Below are positions 47,440-56,025 of a DNA stretch of 64,000 bases, one piece after another. The translations under genes were made by a program, and so were the position numbers. Position 1 is the stretch's first letter. Every line of letters starts with the position of its first letter. A model generated the notes under the pieces. It saw only the letters and a list, made by a program, of their open reading frames with translations. It was not told the DNA's origin and ran no database searches. Source of the stretch: Pseudomonadota bacterium (GTDB taxonomy: Bacteria > Pseudomonadota > Gammaproteobacteria > Burkholderiales > Burkholderiaceae_C); the NCBI GenBank assembly GCA_031119395.1, contig JAVHYA010000019.1, positions 1 through 64,000 on the forward strand. Direction: 5' to 3'.

Positions 47440-48117
47440 TCAGAAGCTGAAGCGGGTCGGCTCGGGGAAGTTGAGCAGGCGCGGCACCACCATGTCCCAG
47501 GGCTGCGTGGTCTCCCACTTGCCTTCGCTCACGCGGGTGACGAAGTGGGCGCGCATCATGGGTTCGTCGCCCACGATCGCCGCCAGCCGGCCGCCGATGT
47601 TCAGCGAGCCCAGCAGGTTCTGCGGCACCTTGGCGACCGAGCCGCTGAGCACGATCACGTCGAAGGTCGGGCCGCTGGGCAGCGGCTTGGACCCGTCGGC
47701 GCAGCGCACCTCGACGTTGTGCACGCCGTTGCGGCGCAGGGTCTCGGCGGCGCGGGCGGCGATGGTCTCGTCGATCTCCAGGCTCAGCACCTTGGCGGCG
47801 CGGTAGGCCAGCAGGGCGGCCATGTAGCCCGAGCCGGCGCCGATCTCGAGCACGGTGTCGGTCTTCTTCACGTGCAGGTCCTGCAGCATCCGCGCCTCGA
47901 CCTTGGGCGAGAGCATGCACTGGCCGGGCTCCTTCGCGTTCTCGAAGGGCAGTTCCATGTCGAAGAAGGCCATCGAGCGGTGCGCGGCGGGCACGTAGTC
48001 CTCGCGGCGCACGATGGACAGCTGCTCCAGGATGTCCAGTTCGAGCACGTTCCAGGGACGGATCTGCTGCTCGATCATGTTGTAGCGAAGCGGATCGGTG
48101 TTCAGGGGGGCGGTCAT
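47440..48117 (-). CDS. protein-L-isoaspartate O-methyltransferase family protein
   Basis: 225 residues. SAM-binding motif I VLEIGAGSGYMAALLA and post-motif LSLEIDE; the N-terminus MIEQQIRPWNVLELDILEQLSIVRREDYVP is typical of the Pcm-like proteins located next to tolC in betaproteobacteria. True repair activity is uncertain, because this branch deviates from E. coli Pcm near the substrate-binding region. Operon with rhodanese and tolC. Confidence 0.88.
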   Translation of the reverse strand: MTAPLNTDPLRYNMIEQQIRPWNVLELDILEQLSIVRREDYVPAAHRSMAFFDMELPFENAKEPGQCMLSPKVEARMLQDLHVKKTDTVLEIGAGSGYMAALLAYRAAKVLSLEIDETIAARAAETLRRNGVHNVEVRCADGSKPLPSGPTFDVIVLSGSVAKVPQNLLGSLNIGGRLAAIVGDEPMMRAHFVTRVSEGKWETTQPWDMVVPRLLNFPEPTRFSF

Positions 48118-48178
48118 GCGGGGCTCCAGGCGAAAGGACTCGGAAGAAACGGTCGGTCGGGGGGACAAACTTTCGATT

Positions 48179-48919
48179 CTAGGAGGCGGGTGGCGGCTTC
48201 GCGGGCGGGGCGGGGCGCCAGGGCGCGTCGGCCGTCCGGGCGGCCGAGCGGCGGCCCTCGGGGGTGCACAGGCCCTGCAGCACGATCTCGGACTGCGCGG
48301 CGATGTAGCGCTCGGGATCCGGCGGCGCGCCGTCGCCGATGCAGGCCACCGAGGAGTGCCGGGCCAGCATCAGGAACAGCATGGGCGCGATCACGGCGTA
48401 GATGGCGTGGTCCAGGTCCAGCGGCACGAACTCGCCGCGCTCGATGCCGCGCTGCAGGATGCGGCGCACCAGGTCGTGACAGGGGCGCACCACCTCGCGC
48501 TGGTAGAAGGCCGCCAGCTCGGGGAAGTTGCCGCCCTCGGTGATCATCAGCTTGGTGATGCCCGAGGCCGGGGTCGCGCCGACGCGCTCCCACCAGGTGC
48601 GCATGCAGTAGCGCAGCATGTCGGGCGTGCTGCCGGCGAATTCCTCGTACTCGCGGTTCCACTCGGCGAATCGGCCCGAGAGGGTCTCGGTGACCACGGC
48701 CTTGAACAGCTCTTCCTTGCTCGGGAAGTAGAGGAACAGCGTGCCCTTGGAAACGCCCGCCCGCGCCGCCACCTCTTCCGAGCGTGTGGCCGCGAAGCCC
48801 TTTTCCACGAACAGGTCCAGCGCCGCCTCCAGCAGCTCGCCCGGACGCGCCTCCTTGCGCCGTTCGCGCTTGGCGCGCACGGGGCACAGGGCGTTGTCGA
48901 GGAAGCGGGAAGGGGACAT
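48179..48919 (-). CDS. TetR/AcrR-family transcriptional regulator
   Basis: 246 residues. N-terminal TetR helix-turn-helix (about 28-75; ALDLFVEKGFAATRSEEVAARAGVSKGTLFLYFPSKEELF) and a C-terminal ligand domain ending in a Pro/Ala-rich tail. It sits just upstream of the Pcm-rhodanese-TolC genes on the same strand, so regulation of efflux-related TolC expression is plausible. A near-palindrome lies directly upstream of its start. Confidence 0.9.
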   Translation of the reverse strand: MSPSRFLDNALCPVRAKRERRKEARPGELLEAALDLFVEKGFAATRSEEVAARAGVSKGTLFLYFPSKEELFKAVVTETLSGRFAEWNREYEEFAGSTPDMLRYCMRTWWERVGATPASGITKLMITEGGNFPELAAFYQREVVRPCHDLVRRILQRGIERGEFVPLDLDHAIYAVIAPMLFLMLARHSSVACIGDGAPPDPERYIAAQSEIVLQGLCTPEGRRSAARTADAPWRPAPPAKPPPAS

Positions 48920-48924
48920 CGGTA

Positions 48925-48948
48925 ATTACTGACTCGTGGGTTAGTAAT
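48925..48948. promoter_or_regulatory. probable TetR operator
   Basis: ATTACTGAC - 6 bases - GTTAGTAAT, inverted repeat with one mismatch, six bases before the TetR gene start and about 97 bases before msrA. The position suits autoregulation; the AT-rich arms stand out from the surrounding sequence. Confidence 0.65.
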
Positions 48949-49044
48949 GTAGTCAGCGTCCACGCGAGCGTCAACCGGCCACAATACCGCCCTTGCGTCT
49001 TTGCATGTGCTCCGTGTGGGGAGCGCAGCTGGAGCCTTCACGCC

Positions 49045-49620
49045 ATGTCCTCTTCCCCCGGTTCGTCGACTTCTCCGTCCTCCCTCGAAACCATCGTCCT
49101 CGGCGGTGGCTGCTTCTGGTGCACCGAAGCGGTCTTCGACCGCGTGGACGGCGTGGTGGACGTCGAGTCCGGCTACAGCAACGGCCAGGCCCGCAACCCG
49201 AGCTACGAGCAGGTGTGCACCGGCCAGACCGGCCACAACGAGGTGGTGAAGCTGCAGTTCGACCCGGCGCGCATCTCGCTGCGCGAGATCCTCGAGATCT
49301 TCTTCGTCGTGCACGACCCGACCACCCTGAACCGCCAGGGCAACGACGTCGGCACGCAGTACCGCAGCGGCATCTACACCACCACCGACGCGCAGCAGGA
49401 AACCGCGCGCGAGGTGATCGCCGAGCTGGCCGCCAACCAGGTGTACCGCGGCGCGCCGATCGTGACCGAGGTCGCACCGCTGTCCAACTACTGGCCGGCC
49501 GAGGACTACCACCAGGACTACTTCCTCAAGCACCCGAACCAGGGCTACTGCGCCTTCGTGGTCGGGCCGAAGGTGGAGAAGTTCCAGAAGACCTTCGCCT
49601 CGCGGGTGAAGAAGGACTGA
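49045..49620 (+). CDS. msrA: peptide-methionine (S)-S-oxide reductase
   Basis: 191 residues. Active-site GGCFWCTEAVFD with catalytic Cys23, then VESGYSNGQARNPSYEQVCTGQTGHNEVVKL and the EDYHQDYF motif. Repairs methionine S-sulfoxide in proteins. The N-terminal Ser-rich leader is not a signal peptide, so cytoplasmic. Divergent from the TetR gene. 16 bases precede the next gene. Confidence 0.94.
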   Translation: MSSSPGSSTSPSSLETIVLGGGCFWCTEAVFDRVDGVVDVESGYSNGQARNPSYEQVCTGQTGHNEVVKLQFDPARISLREILEIFFVVHDPTTLNRQGNDVGTQYRSGIYTTTDAQQETAREVIAELAANQVYRGAPIVTEVAPLSNYWPAEDYHQDYFLKHPNQGYCAFVVGPKVEKFQKTFASRVKKD

Positions 49621-49636
49621 CGGGACCGACGCTGCC

Positions 49637-50080
49637 GTGACGACCGTGCCGCACGCCACGCCGATGCAAGCTTTGCGCCGCCCCGCGGCGCTGCGGCCGC
49701 TGGCGTGGCTGCTGGTGGCGGCGCTGTGCCTGGCCTCGACGCTGGGGCTGCTGCACCGCACGGTCCACCTGCCGGGGGTGGCGCACGCCACGGCGCTTGC
49801 GGCGTCCAACGCGACGCCGGAGCCGGCCGCCGCCGCGGCGCATGCGCATGCCCACGGCGGCGCGCTGCACGGCCTGCTGGCCCTCTTCGGCGGCCACGAC
49901 GACGGCGACCTGCAGTGCCGCCTGTACGACCAGCTCGCGCACGGCAGCGCGCTGCCGTCGGTGGCGCTGCTGGTGCTGCCGGTGGTGCTGCCCACCGCCG
50001 TCTTCGACTTCATGCAGGGCGAGGCGCTGGCGCGCTGGGTCCTGCTCTTCGACGCGCGCGGCCCGCCCGCCGCCCGCTGA
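49637..50080 (+). CDS. His-rich small membrane/periplasmic protein
   Basis: 147 residues from GTG 49637 (ATG 49664 would remove nine). An N-terminal hydrophobic segment (AWLLVAALCLASTLGLLHRTVH) resembles a signal anchor. A His/Ala cluster (AHAHAHGGALHG) and HDDGD lie near 67-90. A second hydrophobic stretch (VALLVLPVVLPTAVF) follows near 110-125. It directly precedes a ZnuD-like TonB receptor, so metal binding or delivery is inferred. No family recognised. Confidence 0.65.
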   Translation: MTTVPHATPMQALRRPAALRPLAWLLVAALCLASTLGLLHRTVHLPGVAHATALAASNATPEPAAAAAHAHAHGGALHGLLALFGGHDDGDLQCRLYDQLAHGSALPSVALLVLPVVLPTAVFDFMQGEALARWVLLFDARGPPAAR

Positions 50081-50214
50081 ATCCCTGCGCCCGCACGTCC
50101 GGCGCCCGTCTCGCACGGGCCCGCCGGCGCTGCGCGGCATCTCCCCCTTTTCGCGACCGCACGGCGCTCCTGTGGAGCCCGGTGCGGCGCACCCCTGGAT
50201 TCAACGGGCTTTCC

Positions 50215-52371
50215 ATGCACCCCCAATTCCCCCGCCACGCCATCGGCGCGGCCACGCTTCTCGCCTTGTCCGTCCTCGCGCACGCGCAGGCAGACACCTC
50301 CGCGGCACCGTCCGCCGCCGCGGTCGCGGCACCCGCCACCGACGGCGCGGCGCCCATGCTCAGCACCGTCACGGTCACCGGCAACCCGCTCGGTGCCACG
50401 GATTCGATAGCGCCCACCGCAGCACTGGCGGGCGATTCGCTGCTCATTCGTTCGCAATCCACCCTCGGCGAGACGCTGCAGGGCCTGCCCGGCGTGAGCA
50501 GCACCTACTTCGGCCCCAACGCCAGCCGGCCCGTGATCCGCGGGCAGGACGGCGACCGCATCCGCATCCTCAACAACGGCGGCGCGGCGCCCGACGCCTC
50601 CGCCCTGAGCTACGACCACGCGGTGCCGATGGACTCGCTCGTCACCGAGCGCATCGAGGTGCTGCGCGGCCCCTCGGCGCTGCAGTACGGCGGCAGTGCC
50701 GTCGGCGGCGTGGTCAACGTGATCGACAACCGCATCCCGACCGAGCCGATGGATGCGAAGGGCGAGGTCGGCGGCCGCGCCGACGTCGGCTACGCCAGCG
50801 GCAGCAAGGAAAAGAACGGCGGCGTGGTGGTCGAGGGCGGCAACGACCGCTTCGTGCTGCATGCCGATGCCTTCAGCCGCAAGGCCGACGACGTGGCGGT
50901 GCCGACCTGGCTCGAGTGCACCCGGCCGGGCTCGCCGGTCTACCAGCGGCGCATCTGCAACTCGGCCTCGCGCAGCGATGGCGGCGCCTTCGGCGGCACC
51001 GTCTTCCTCGGCGGCGGCAACTGGATCGGCGCCTCGGTCAGCGAATACCGCAGCACCTACGGCACCGTGGCCGAGGACGACGTGACCATCGGCATGCGCT
51101 CGCGGCGCTACGCCGTCGAGGGCGAGTTCAAGCCCGGCGGCTTCTTCACCAGCGTGCACGTCAAGGCCAGCCGCACCGAGTACCGCCACACCGAGTACGA
51201 GGGTGCCGAGGCGGGCACCACCTTTTCCAACGCCGGCAACGACCTGCGCATCGAGGCGCGCCACCAGCCCATCGCCGCGCTCGGCGGGCTGCAGGGCGTG
51301 ATCGGGCTGCAGAGCGAATCGACGCGCTTCGCGGCCGATGGCGAGGAGGCCTTCGCGCCGCACAGCCGCACCCGCTCGAACGCGCTGTTCCTGTACGAGG
51401 AACTGCCGATGTCCTGGGGCCGCTTCAGCTTCGGGGCGCGCACCGAGCAGGTCCGCGTGCGCTCGCTGGGCTACCCGGACGACCCGACGGTGGACCGCTT
51501 CGCGATCGGCGAACGGCGCTTCAACCCGCACAGCGCGGCGTTCGGCGTGCTGGTCAACCTGGCGCCGCAGTGGCAGCTGACGGCCAACCTGGCCCACACC
51601 GAGCGCGCGCCCAAGGACTACGAGCTCTTCGCCAACGGCCCGCACGTCGCGACCGCCGCGTGGGAGGTGGGCGACCCGAACCTGAAGAAGGAGTCGTCCA
51701 ACGGCGCCGACGTCGGCGTGCAATGGAAGTCGGGCCCCCACCGCGCGGCCGTGAACGTCTACACCACGCGCTTTCGCAACTACATCGGGCTGACGGCCAC
51801 CGGCAACCTGCGCAACGACGAGGGCGAGGTGAACCCGGTGGACGAGGAGGGCAACCTGCAGCAGGACCTGCTGGCCGAGTACGTGTACCGCGGCGTGCGC
51901 GCGCGCTTCACCGGCGCCGAGGCCAGCGGCAACCTGCGCCTCTTCGGCAGCGAGGGCCTCGGCCAGTGGGGCTCCAACGGCACGCTCGACCTCGAGTGGC
52001 GCGGCGACGTGGTGCGCGCGACCAACACCGACACCGGCGAGCCGCTGCCGCGCATCTCGCCGGCGCGCCTGGGCGCGACGCTGGTGTGGGCCAGCGGGCC
52101 GTGGACCGCGCGCCTGGGCTTCGACCGCTACGCCGCGCAGCATCGCGTGCCGGCGATGGGCCAGCGCGAGACCGAGGGCTACACGCTGTGGAACGCCGCC
52201 CTGAGCTACCGCATGCGCTGGGAACGCGCCAACCTGCTGTGGTACGCACGCGTGGACAACCTCAGCAACGCGCTGGCCTACAGCGCCACGTCGATCCTCA
52301 CCACCACCGAGTTCCCGAAGGCGCCGCTGCCGGGACGCAGCATCAAGGTGGGGCTGCGCGTCACCTTCTGA
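50215..52371 (+). CDS. TonB-dependent outer-membrane receptor (ZnuD-like)
   Basis: 718 residues with a signal peptide ending near AHAQA. The TonB box region reads MLSTVTVTG; the plug domain has GETLQGLPGVSSTYFGPNASRPVIRGQDGDRIRILNNGG, very close to the zinc/haem receptor ZnuD plug. A 22-strand-type barrel ends in the C-terminal signature KVGLRVTF. It carries a two-Cys loop (LECTRPGSPVYQRRICN), as in ZnuD. Inferred substrate zinc; no Zur box is visible upstream. Confidence 0.85.
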   Translation: MHPQFPRHAIGAATLLALSVLAHAQADTSAAPSAAAVAAPATDGAAPMLSTVTVTGNPLGATDSIAPTAALAGDSLLIRSQSTLGETLQGLPGVSSTYFGPNASRPVIRGQDGDRIRILNNGGAAPDASALSYDHAVPMDSLVTERIEVLRGPSALQYGGSAVGGVVNVIDNRIPTEPMDAKGEVGGRADVGYASGSKEKNGGVVVEGGNDRFVLHADAFSRKADDVAVPTWLECTRPGSPVYQRRICNSASRSDGGAFGGTVFLGGGNWIGASVSEYRSTYGTVAEDDVTIGMRSRRYAVEGEFKPGGFFTSVHVKASRTEYRHTEYEGAEAGTTFSNAGNDLRIEARHQPIAALGGLQGVIGLQSESTRFAADGEEAFAPHSRTRSNALFLYEELPMSWGRFSFGARTEQVRVRSLGYPDDPTVDRFAIGERRFNPHSAAFGVLVNLAPQWQLTANLAHTERAPKDYELFANGPHVATAAWEVGDPNLKKESSNGADVGVQWKSGPHRAAVNVYTTRFRNYIGLTATGNLRNDEGEVNPVDEEGNLQQDLLAEYVYRGVRARFTGAEASGNLRLFGSEGLGQWGSNGTLDLEWRGDVVRATNTDTGEPLPRISPARLGATLVWASGPWTARLGFDRYAAQHRVPAMGQRETEGYTLWNAALSYRMRWERANLLWYARVDNLSNALAYSATSILTTTEFPKAPLPGRSIKVGLRVTF

Positions 52372-52395
52372 CACCGGGGTGAAATAGAAGAAGCC

Positions 52396-52481
52396 GTTCG
52401 GACTGAGCTCGTCGAAGTCCTGCGCAGCGCTTCGATCCTTCGACGGGCTCAGGACAGGCCCTTCGACAGGCTCAGGACAGG
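52396..52481. repeat. CTTCGACAGGCTCAGGAC-type repeat cluster
   Basis: Two direct 22-bp copies at 52437-52458 and 52460-52481 (CCTTCGACRGGCTCAGGACA) plus one inverted copy at 52396-52417. Together they form a REP/BIME-like cluster between the TonB receptor and the AEC transporter. Confidence 0.8.
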
Positions 52482-52507
52482 CCGGGGCGGGCCTGCTACC
52501 GCCCGGT

Positions 52508-53476
52508 ATGCTCGCGCCCGTGAATTCGCCCGTCGTCACCGCGCTCCTGCCCGTCGTCCTGCTCATCGCCGTCGGGTGGGTGGCGGGGCGGCGCGGCTGG
52601 ATCGGCGGGGCGGCGGTGCGGGAGCTGTCGAACCTGATCTTCCTGCTGCTGGCACCGGCGCTGCTGTTCCGCTCCATGAGCGCGGTGCAGGTGCAGCAGC
52701 TCAGCCTGCGGCCCGTGGCGGCCTACTTCATCACCGCGGGCCTGCTCTACGCGGCCACGCTGGCCCTGCGCGGCTTCAACCGCGAAGCGGCCGTGCTCGC
52801 GCTGGCCAACACCTACAGCAACACCGTGATGATCGGCATCCCGCTGATCGGCCTGGCCTATGGCGCGCCTGGCATGGTGGTGCTGCTGACGCTGGTGTCG
52901 CTGCACTCCCTGATCCTGCTGACCGGCGCCACGGTGGTGCTGGAGCTGGCCACTGCGCGCGAGGCGCAGGCCGGCGGCGGGGGCGGGCGCCGCCGCATCG
53001 CGGCCACCGTCGGGCGCGCGCTGCGCAACGCCATCCTGCATCCGGTCGTGCTGCCGGTCATCGCCGGCCTGGCCTTCGCGCAGACCGGCTGGACGCTGCC
53101 CGAGGTGATCGACAAGCCGCTGGCGCTGCTCGGCCAGGCCTTCAGCCCGATCGCGCTGGTGCTGGTGGGCATCACGCTCGCGCAGACGCCGGTGGGCCTG
53201 CACCTGCGCGGCGCCACCGTGCAGGCGCTGGTCAAGAACGTCGCCCATCCGCTGGGCGTGCTGGCCATCGGCACGCTGCTCGGCGTGCACGGGCTGCCGC
53301 TGGCGGTGATGGTCGTGGCTGCGTCGATGCCGATCGGCGCCAACGTCTTCATGTTCGCGCAGCGCTACCGGGTGGCGGAGGAGCTGGTCACGGCCAGCGT
53401 GGTGGTGTCCACGGTGCTGGCGCTGGCCACGGTGTCGCTCGCGCTGGCGGGTGCGGCCCGGCTGGCGGCGGGCTGA
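52508..53476 (+). CDS. AEC (auxin efflux carrier) family transporter
   Basis: 322 residues, about ten membrane helices. The start ALLPVVLLIAVGWVAGRRGWI and the central NTYSNTVMIGIPLIGLAYG are AEC family signatures, and a cytoplasmic loop near 155-170 is Gly/Arg-rich. It probably exports or imports small organic acids. Single gene bounded by repeats on both sides. Confidence 0.88.
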   Translation: MLAPVNSPVVTALLPVVLLIAVGWVAGRRGWIGGAAVRELSNLIFLLLAPALLFRSMSAVQVQQLSLRPVAAYFITAGLLYAATLALRGFNREAAVLALANTYSNTVMIGIPLIGLAYGAPGMVVLLTLVSLHSLILLTGATVVLELATAREAQAGGGGGRRRIAATVGRALRNAILHPVVLPVIAGLAFAQTGWTLPEVIDKPLALLGQAFSPIALVLVGITLAQTPVGLHLRGATVQALVKNVAHPLGVLAIGTLLGVHGLPLAVMVVAASMPIGANVFMFAQRYRVAEELVTASVVVSTVLALATVSLALAGAARLAAG

Positions 53477-53481
53477 GTCTC

Positions 53482-53539
53482 GAAGGAAAAGTGCCCGCAG
53501 CGCCCGCCGGACGGGCGCGGGGTGCTCTCGATTTGATAG
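53482..53539 (+). repeat. 58-bp palindromic repeat, copy E
   Basis: AAGGAAAAGTGCCCGCAGCG start, perfect hairpin GCGCCCG-CCGGA-CGGGCGC, and the closing GCTCTCGATTTGATAGC at 53523-53539. Exactly 58 bp, five bases after the AEC transporter stop. Confidence 0.85.
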
Positions 53540-53762
53540 CGAGTCATCCAGCCGGCGAGCGCAGCGAAGCCACCAGGGCACCCGCGGAACTGGCTTGGCC
53601 AGGCCGCTGGGGAGGCCTTGCAGGCCGCGCGAGGCCAGTGGCCTCGCTCTTCGCCAGTCACAAAATGTCCACCGGACATTTCTGTGTACGGGCTCAGCCC
53701 CCCTCCAAGCCGAAGGCGCCGGAGAGGGGGGAACCGCGAAGCGGCTTGAGCAGTGCTTCCTG
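53540..53762. other. non-coding, repeat-rich gap
   Basis: Together with copy E this is the longest gap in the window (about 286 bases between the AEC gene and pdxH). It holds a hairpin AAATGTCC-ACC-GGACATTT at 53663-53681 and a second perfect hairpin CCCCCCTC...GAGGGGGG (53698-53731). I see no gene in it. Confidence 0.6.
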
Positions 53763-54410
53763 TCATGGCGCCAGGCGCTCTCGGACCCATGCGCCGTCCT
53801 CGCGCCGGTAGCGCAGCCGGTCGTGCAGCCGGCTCTTGCGGCCCTGCCAGAACTCCCAGCGGTCCGGCACCAGCCGGTAGCCGCCCCAGTGCGGCGGACG
53901 TGGCGGCGCGAGCAGGAACTTCGCGGCGTGGAGGGCGGCGTTCTTGACCAGCGTCTCGCGCCCCGGGATCACCTGGCTCTGCGGACTGGCCCAGGCGCCG
54001 ATGCGCGAATCGAGCGGCCGGCTGGCGAAGTAGGCGTCGCTCTCGTCGGCGCCGGCTTTCTCGACGCGGCCTTCGATGCGCACCACGCGCTCGAGCTCGA
54101 CCCAGTGGAACTGCAGGGCCGCGAAGGGGTTGCCCGCCAGCTCCTGGCCCTTGCGGCTGTCGTAGTTGGTGTACCAGACGATGCCGCGCGCGTCGTAACC
54201 CTTGATCAGCACGATGCGCGTGGAAGGCCTCAGGTCGCTGCCCACGGTGGCCAGCGTCATGGCGTTGGGCTCGGGCACCTGGGCGCTCACGGCCTCGCCG
54301 AGCCAGCGCTCGAACTGGTCCAGCGGGTCGGCCGCGCTGTGGCTCTCGCCGAGTTCGGCGCGCTCGTAGCTCTTGCGCAGGGCGGCCAGGGAGTTCTGCA
54401 GATCGCTCAT
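53763..54410 (-). CDS. pdxH: pyridoxamine 5'-phosphate oxidase
   Basis: 215 residues. FMN-binding split-barrel enzyme making pyridoxal 5'-phosphate. Motifs: [39 protein letters not shown]-like [10 protein letters not shown], and C-terminal [17 protein letters not shown] with RLAP as the last residues, as in E. coli PdxH. Normal length. Divergent from the bestrophin gene (44 bases). Confidence 0.95.
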   Translation of the reverse strand: MSDLQNSLAALRKSYERAELGESHSAADPLDQFERWLGEAVSAQVPEPNAMTLATVGSDLRPSTRIVLIKGYDARGIVWYTNYDSRKGQELAGNPFAALQFHWVELERVVRIEGRVEKAGADESDAYFASRPLDSRIGAWASPQSQVIPGRETLVKNAALHAAKFLLAPPRPPHWGGYRLVPDRWEFWQGRKSRLHDRLRYRREDGAWVRERLAP

Positions 54411-54454
54411 CGCCTCATTGTGCGTTCTCCCGCGGCTTAACATCCGAGCCGCCC

Positions 54455-55366
54455 ATGATCGTCCGCCCCCGCCCGCACTGGCTGCGCCTGCTCTTCGTCT
54501 GGCGCGGCTCGATCCTGTCGCAGATCCTGCCGCAGCTGGCCGTGACGCTCGCACTCGCGATCACCGTGACGCTGGTGCACGGCCAGGTGCTGCGCTGGAA
54601 GGTGCCGATGACCTTCGTGCCCTTCTCGCTGATCGGGCTCACGCTGGCGATCTTCCTGGGCTTTCGCAACAGCACCAGCTACAGCCGCTGGTGGGAAGCC
54701 CGCGTGCTCTGGGGCTCGCTGCTGATCGAATGCCGCGCGGCCGTGCGGCAGGCGCTCACCCTGGTCGAGGACGGCGGCGACGCGCGGGTGCTCGCGCTGC
54801 GCCTCATGGCGCTGGTGCATGCGCTGCGCCACCAGCTGCGCGGCACCGACCCGGCGGCGGACCTGGGGCGCCTGCTGCCGCCGGCCGAGGCCGCACGCGT
54901 GACGTCCGCGCGCTACCGGCCCGCGATGCTGCTGCAGATGGCCGGCGAGTGGCTGCGCGACCAGCGGCGGCAGGGCCGCGTCGACCCGGCCGTCGTGCCG
55001 GCGCTGGAGCGGCCGCTCGACCAGGTCGGCGTGGCCGTGGGCGGTTGCGAGCGGCTCGCCAGCACGCCGATCCCCTTCACCTACAGCGTCATCATCCACC
55101 GCACGATCTACCTGTACTGCCTGCTGCTGCCCTTCGGCCTGGTCGATTCGATCGGGCCGATGACGCCGGTGATCGTGACCCTGGTGGCCTACACCTTCTT
55201 CGCGCTGGAGGCGCTGGGCCACGAGATCGAGGAACCCTTCGGCGACTCGCCCAACGACCTCGCGCTCGATGCCATCTGCTGGACCATCGAGACCTCGCTG
55301 CGCGAGAGCCTGGGCGACACCGACTGGCCGCCGCAGCCTCAAACGCGCGACTATGTGCTGACATGA
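54455..55366 (+). CDS. bestrophin family (UPF0187) membrane protein
   Basis: 303 residues. Opening [23 protein letters not shown], then [33 protein letters not shown], the strongest signature of bacterial bestrophin homologues. C-terminal [16 protein letters not shown] matches the calcium-clasp-like region. Forms pentameric ion channels in characterised relatives. Monocistronic or ahead of the MocA-like gene across a repeat-containing gap. Confidence 0.92.
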   Translation: MIVRPRPHWLRLLFVWRGSILSQILPQLAVTLALAITVTLVHGQVLRWKVPMTFVPFSLIGLTLAIFLGFRNSTSYSRWWEARVLWGSLLIECRAAVRQALTLVEDGGDARVLALRLMALVHALRHQLRGTDPAADLGRLLPPAEAARVTSARYRPAMLLQMAGEWLRDQRRQGRVDPAVVPALERPLDQVGVAVGGCERLASTPIPFTYSVIIHRTIYLYCLLLPFGLVDSIGPMTPVIVTLVAYTFFALEALGHEIEEPFGDSPNDLALDAICWTIETSLRESLGDTDWPPQPQTRDYVLT

Positions 55367-55371
55367 AACAG

Positions 55372-55450
55372 CCCCCACGCTCCCCCGCTTCGCGCAGTGC
55401 GCTGCCCCCCCGAGGGGGCGCGTCCGTCGCTTCGGGCGGCCGAGCGCGAC
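55372..55450. repeat. CCCCC/GGGGG hairpin repeat
   Basis: CAGCCCCCACGCTCCCCCGC then the perfect hairpin GCCCCC-CCGA-GGGGGC (55404-55419) and a GTCGCTTCGGGCGGCC tail. It shares its C-run/G-run hairpin design with 53698-53731 and fills the bestrophin-transferase gap. Confidence 0.55.
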
Positions 55451-55454
55451 CGAC

Positions 55455-56018
55455 ATGACGCCCGCCCTTCCCGTCGTGCTGGTGCTGGCCTCCGGCCGGG
55501 GCGAGCGCTTTCGCGCCTCGGGCGGCACGGTGCACAAGCTGCAGGCGCTGCTGGGCGAGCGGCCGGTGCTGGCGCACACGCTGGCGGCCGTGCAGGCCAG
55601 CGGGCTGCCGTGGCATCTGGAGGATGCGGGCCACCCCGGCATGGGCGACTCCATCGCCGCGGCCGTGCGCGCGACGTCCGATGCCGCCGGCTGGCTGGTG
55701 CTGCCGGCCGACCTGCCGCTGGTCGAGCCCGCGACGCTGCGCCAGGTCGCACAGGCGCTGGCCCGTCCGGGCGTGACGGCCGCGCAACCGGTGCATGCGG
55801 GCCAGCGCGGCCACCCGGTGGGCTTCGGCCCCGCCTGCCGCGACGCCTTGCTCGCATTGGAAGGAAATCAGGGCGCAGCGCCCGTCCTGCGGGCGCAACG
55901 TGCTATGAAATCAGTAGCAGACATCGACACGGCAGACGCCGGCACGGTCACCGACATCGACACCCTGGACGATCTGGCGCGCGCCGAGCTGCTGTGGCGC
56001 GCGCGCAGCGGACGCTAG
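55455..56018 (+). CDS. MocA-like molybdenum-cofactor nucleotidyltransferase family protein
   Basis: 187 residues. Nucleotide loop LVLASGRGERFRASGG, the substrate segment GHPGMGDSIAAAVRA, the DLPLVEPATL acid patch, RGHPVGFG and the late DIDTLDDL motif are characteristic of MobA-like NTP transferases (MocA/NboR). It probably adds a nucleotide to molybdopterin. Residues about 136-155 are encoded by a palindromic repeat, yet they fall where the family has a GDxGAR-type stretch (here EGNQGAAPVL). Confidence 0.85.
   Translation: MTPALPVVLVLASGRGERFRASGGTVHKLQALLGERPVLAHTLAAVQASGLPWHLEDAGHPGMGDSIAAAVRATSDAAGWLVLPADLPLVEPATLRQVAQALARPGVTAAQPVHAGQRGHPVGFGPACRDALLALEGNQGAAPVLRAQRAMKSVADIDTADAGTVTDIDTLDDLARAELLWRARSGR
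55861..55918 (+). repeat. 58-bp palindromic repeat, copy F, inside the MocA-like gene
   Basis: AAGGAAATCAGGGCGCAGCG start, perfect hairpin GCGCCCG-TCCTG-CGGGCGC, closing GCTATGAAATCAGTAGC at 55902-55918. 58 bp, translated without a stop. Confidence 0.85.
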
Positions 56019-56025
56019 CGCGCGT

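Noticed and set aside
44279-47806. A 1175-codon plus-strand open frame across EamA, TolC and Pcm
   Set aside because: It reads opposite or out of frame with three recognisable proteins and is composed of Arg/Ala/Gly/His low-complexity sequence.
49600-50214. Zur box upstream of the ZnuD-like receptor
   Set aside because: No AT-rich palindrome resembling known Zur sites was found in this GC-rich region.
50400-50420. GATTCGATAGCGCC in the TonB receptor gene as another repeat copy
   Set aside because: Only the ATAGC end matches; there is no GCTAT partner or GCGCCCG hairpin.
48547-52677. A 1376-codon minus-strand open frame across msrA and the TonB receptor
   Set aside because: GC-rich shadow; the plus-strand genes have signal peptides, catalytic motifs and family-length products, whereas this reading has none.
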